Under the pieces are notes generated by a model. That model was not told the DNA's origin and ran no database searches. It worked only from the letters and a program-made list of their open reading frames with translations. A DNA stretch of 64,000 nucleotides from Diplonema papillatum (Eukaryota; Euglenozoa; Diplonemea; Diplonemida; Diplonemidae). The DNA lies in the NCBI GenBank assembly GCA_030068145.1, contig JAPJBO010000367.1:124001-188000 (forward strand), read 5' to 3'. Below are positions 62,834-64,000 of the stretch, in pieces. The first letter of the stretch is position 1; every line of letters begins with the position of its first letter. A program made the position numbers and the translations under genes.

Positions 62834-63136
62834 ATGGCGAACCAAGGGATCGTGCGGCACCTCAACGACCTGAAGAAGAGGGTGCCGGACCGGATGGTCA
62901 GGAAGCGGCTGTCGCAGGCGGTCGAGTCGATCTCGAAGTACCCGCTGCCCATCGAAAGCGGCGCGAAGGCGCGCGACCTGAACGGCGTCGGCGAATGGAT
63001 CGCGACGCGCATAGACGAGTACCTCCGCAGCGAGCTGCACACCGGCGCGGCCCCGTCGGCGACGTCCCTCATCAAGGCCCACGCCGTCCTCTCGCAGACC
63101 GTCGAGCCGCTGTCGCAGCGCTCGGCTTGGGGTTAG
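62834..63136 (+). pseudogene. Second tandem copy of the 5' end of an HhH/SAP gene
   Basis: 100 codons with the hairpin LNGVGEW intact but the same early stop after SQRSAWG. It is offset 419 bp from the first copy and 428 bp from the third. It could make an isolated HhH peptide if expressed. Confidence 0.8.
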
Positions 63137-63261
63137 GTTTCCTAGGCCGAAAGCGTCTGGCTGAGGAAACGTGCCGGTGCGCTTTGTAAAAATACTTTCG
63201 TCAAAGGAACACACCACCACACCACCCAGGGCAGAGGACAAGGGAGGGGTGGAGGCCAATC

Positions 63262-64000
63262 ATGGCGAACCAAGGGATCGTGCGGCACCTCAACGACCTG
63301 AAGAAGAGGGTGCCGGACCGGATGGTCAGGAAGCGGCTGTCGCAGGCTGTCGAGTCGATCTCGAAGTACCCGCTGCCCATCGAAAGCGGCGCGAAGGCGC
63401 GCGACCTGAACGGCGTCGGCGAATGGATCGCGACGCGCATAGACGAGCACCTCCGCAGCGAGCTGCACACCGGCGCGGCCCCGTCGGCGACGTCCCTCAT
63501 CAAGGCCCACGCCGTCCTCTCGCAGACCGTCGAGCCGCTGTCGCAGCGCCCAGCTTCATCCGGCGGCGGGGGCGCCGCAGCGAAAACCCCAGCGGGTAGG
63601 GCCCCCACGCAGAGGGCGAAGCCCGCCAAAGGAGGGGGCGGCGGCGGCGTCGTGCGGCCTGAGTCCGCTTCGTCTTCCGCCGCCTCTTCTTCTTCTTCTT
63701 TGGCGTTTGAAACGTTCACGCTGAACCAGCTGCGCGTCTTCTGCAAGAGCAAAGGCGTGGCCACCAGCGGCTCGAAACCGGAGCTCTTGAAGCGGTGCGT
63801 GGCCTACCAGCAGCCGGCGACGAGCGGGCCGTCGCCCCCGTCGACCCGCCCCGCGGCGCTGCACTTCGACGCTGAGTTGACAGCCGCGGACCCAGCGAAC
63901 ACACACCGTCCAGGCTCCGCGCCGCCTGAGGGTGCGCAAGACGCCGTGTCGAAGCTGACGGCCTCGAAGCTGCGAGTGGCGCTCGCCCGGTTGAACCTCG
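63262..64000 (+). CDS. MUS81: HhH and SAP domain protein, MUS81-like (continues past the window end)
   Basis: Third and only continuing copy. Residues about 5-70 form a helix-hairpin-helix domain (SISKYPLPIESGAKARDLNG then VGEWIATRIDEHL), best matching the N-terminus of MUS81, the nuclease subunit that cuts branched DNA. DNA polymerase X enzymes share this fold, with YPxxIxSGxEA. After a Gly/Pro/Ser-rich linker comes a SAP DNA-binding motif (LNQLRVFCKSKGVATSGSKP, about residues 150-180), and another begins at the window edge (KLTASKLRVALARLNL). The nuclease domain would lie beyond 64,000, so the name is provisional. SAP motifs are unusual for MUS81. Confidence 0.6.
   Translation, partial: MANQGIVRHLNDLKKRVPDRMVRKRLSQAVESISKYPLPIESGAKARDLNGVGEWIATRIDEHLRSELHTGAAPSATSLIKAHAVLSQTVEPLSQRPASSGGGGAAAKTPAGRAPTQRAKPAKGGGGGGVVRPESASSSAASSSSSLAFETFTLNQLRVFCKSKGVATSGSKPELLKRCVAYQQPATSGPSPPSTRPAALHFDAELTAADPANTHRPGSAPPEGAQDAVSKLTASKLRVALARLNL

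Overview
The window is nuclear DNA of a eukaryotic microbe, most likely a protist or alga. Coding exons are GC-rich and are separated by spliceosomal introns. Nearly every intron I could define starts GTATGC or GTATGT and ends CAG. The genome is thick with non-LTR retrotransposons and short interspersed repeats. I cannot name the lineage. Every host gene I recognise lies on the + strand, and so do nearly all copies of the short repeat families, which suggests a one-directional gene block like those known from dinoflagellates and some other protists.

Layout. 1-0.8 kb: the 3' part of a retrotransposon (LINE-2). 1.06-2.36 kb: an unrecognised basic-tailed protein. 3.7-16.5 kb: a methylcrotonoyl-CoA carboxylase beta gene (MCCC2) of four exons. 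Its 9.6-kb third intron holds an intact 7.6-kb LINE (ORF1 plus an OTU-APE-RT-RNase H ORF2) with a perfect 19-bp target duplication, and a damaged duplicate of the start of exon 4. 16.5-19.1 kb: 120-bp tandem repeats and mostly non-coding DNA. 19.1-20.6 kb: a second LINE-2 copy between 52-53-bp direct repeats. 20.9-30.5 kb: a six-exon gene for a predicted 2,063-residue type I membrane protein (about ten Calx-beta-like repeats, ten 12-cysteine modules, one membrane helix, cytoplasmic tail); all five introns are phase 1. 30.5-40.3 kb: mainly repeats and two MITE-like elements. 40.3-43.6 kb: an unrecognised acidic protein with its 3' end repeated in tandem. 44.9-49.2 kb: a fused transporter joining a TauE/SafE-type anion exporter to a UAA/SLC35B-type (PAPS or nucleotide-sugar) transporter. 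50-53 kb: repeats. 53.96-55.93 kb: a two-exon acyl-CoA-binding protein. 57.3-58.2 kb: a 55-bp minisatellite. 58.3-60.1 kb: a tail-anchored protein that may be PEX26/APEM9-like, with its 3' half duplicated. 62.3-64 kb: three tandem copies of the 5' end of a helix-hairpin-helix/SAP gene (MUS81-like); only the third continues past the window end.

The recognised metabolic genes point to mitochondrial leucine breakdown (MCCC2), acyl-CoA handling (ACBP) and perhaps peroxisome biogenesis and sulfur/sulfation transport, but nothing shows they act as a unit. The most striking structural theme is that at least five genes carry partial tandem copies of their own 5' or 3' ends. The second theme is that introns are built from a few mobile repeat families inserted in the sense direction.
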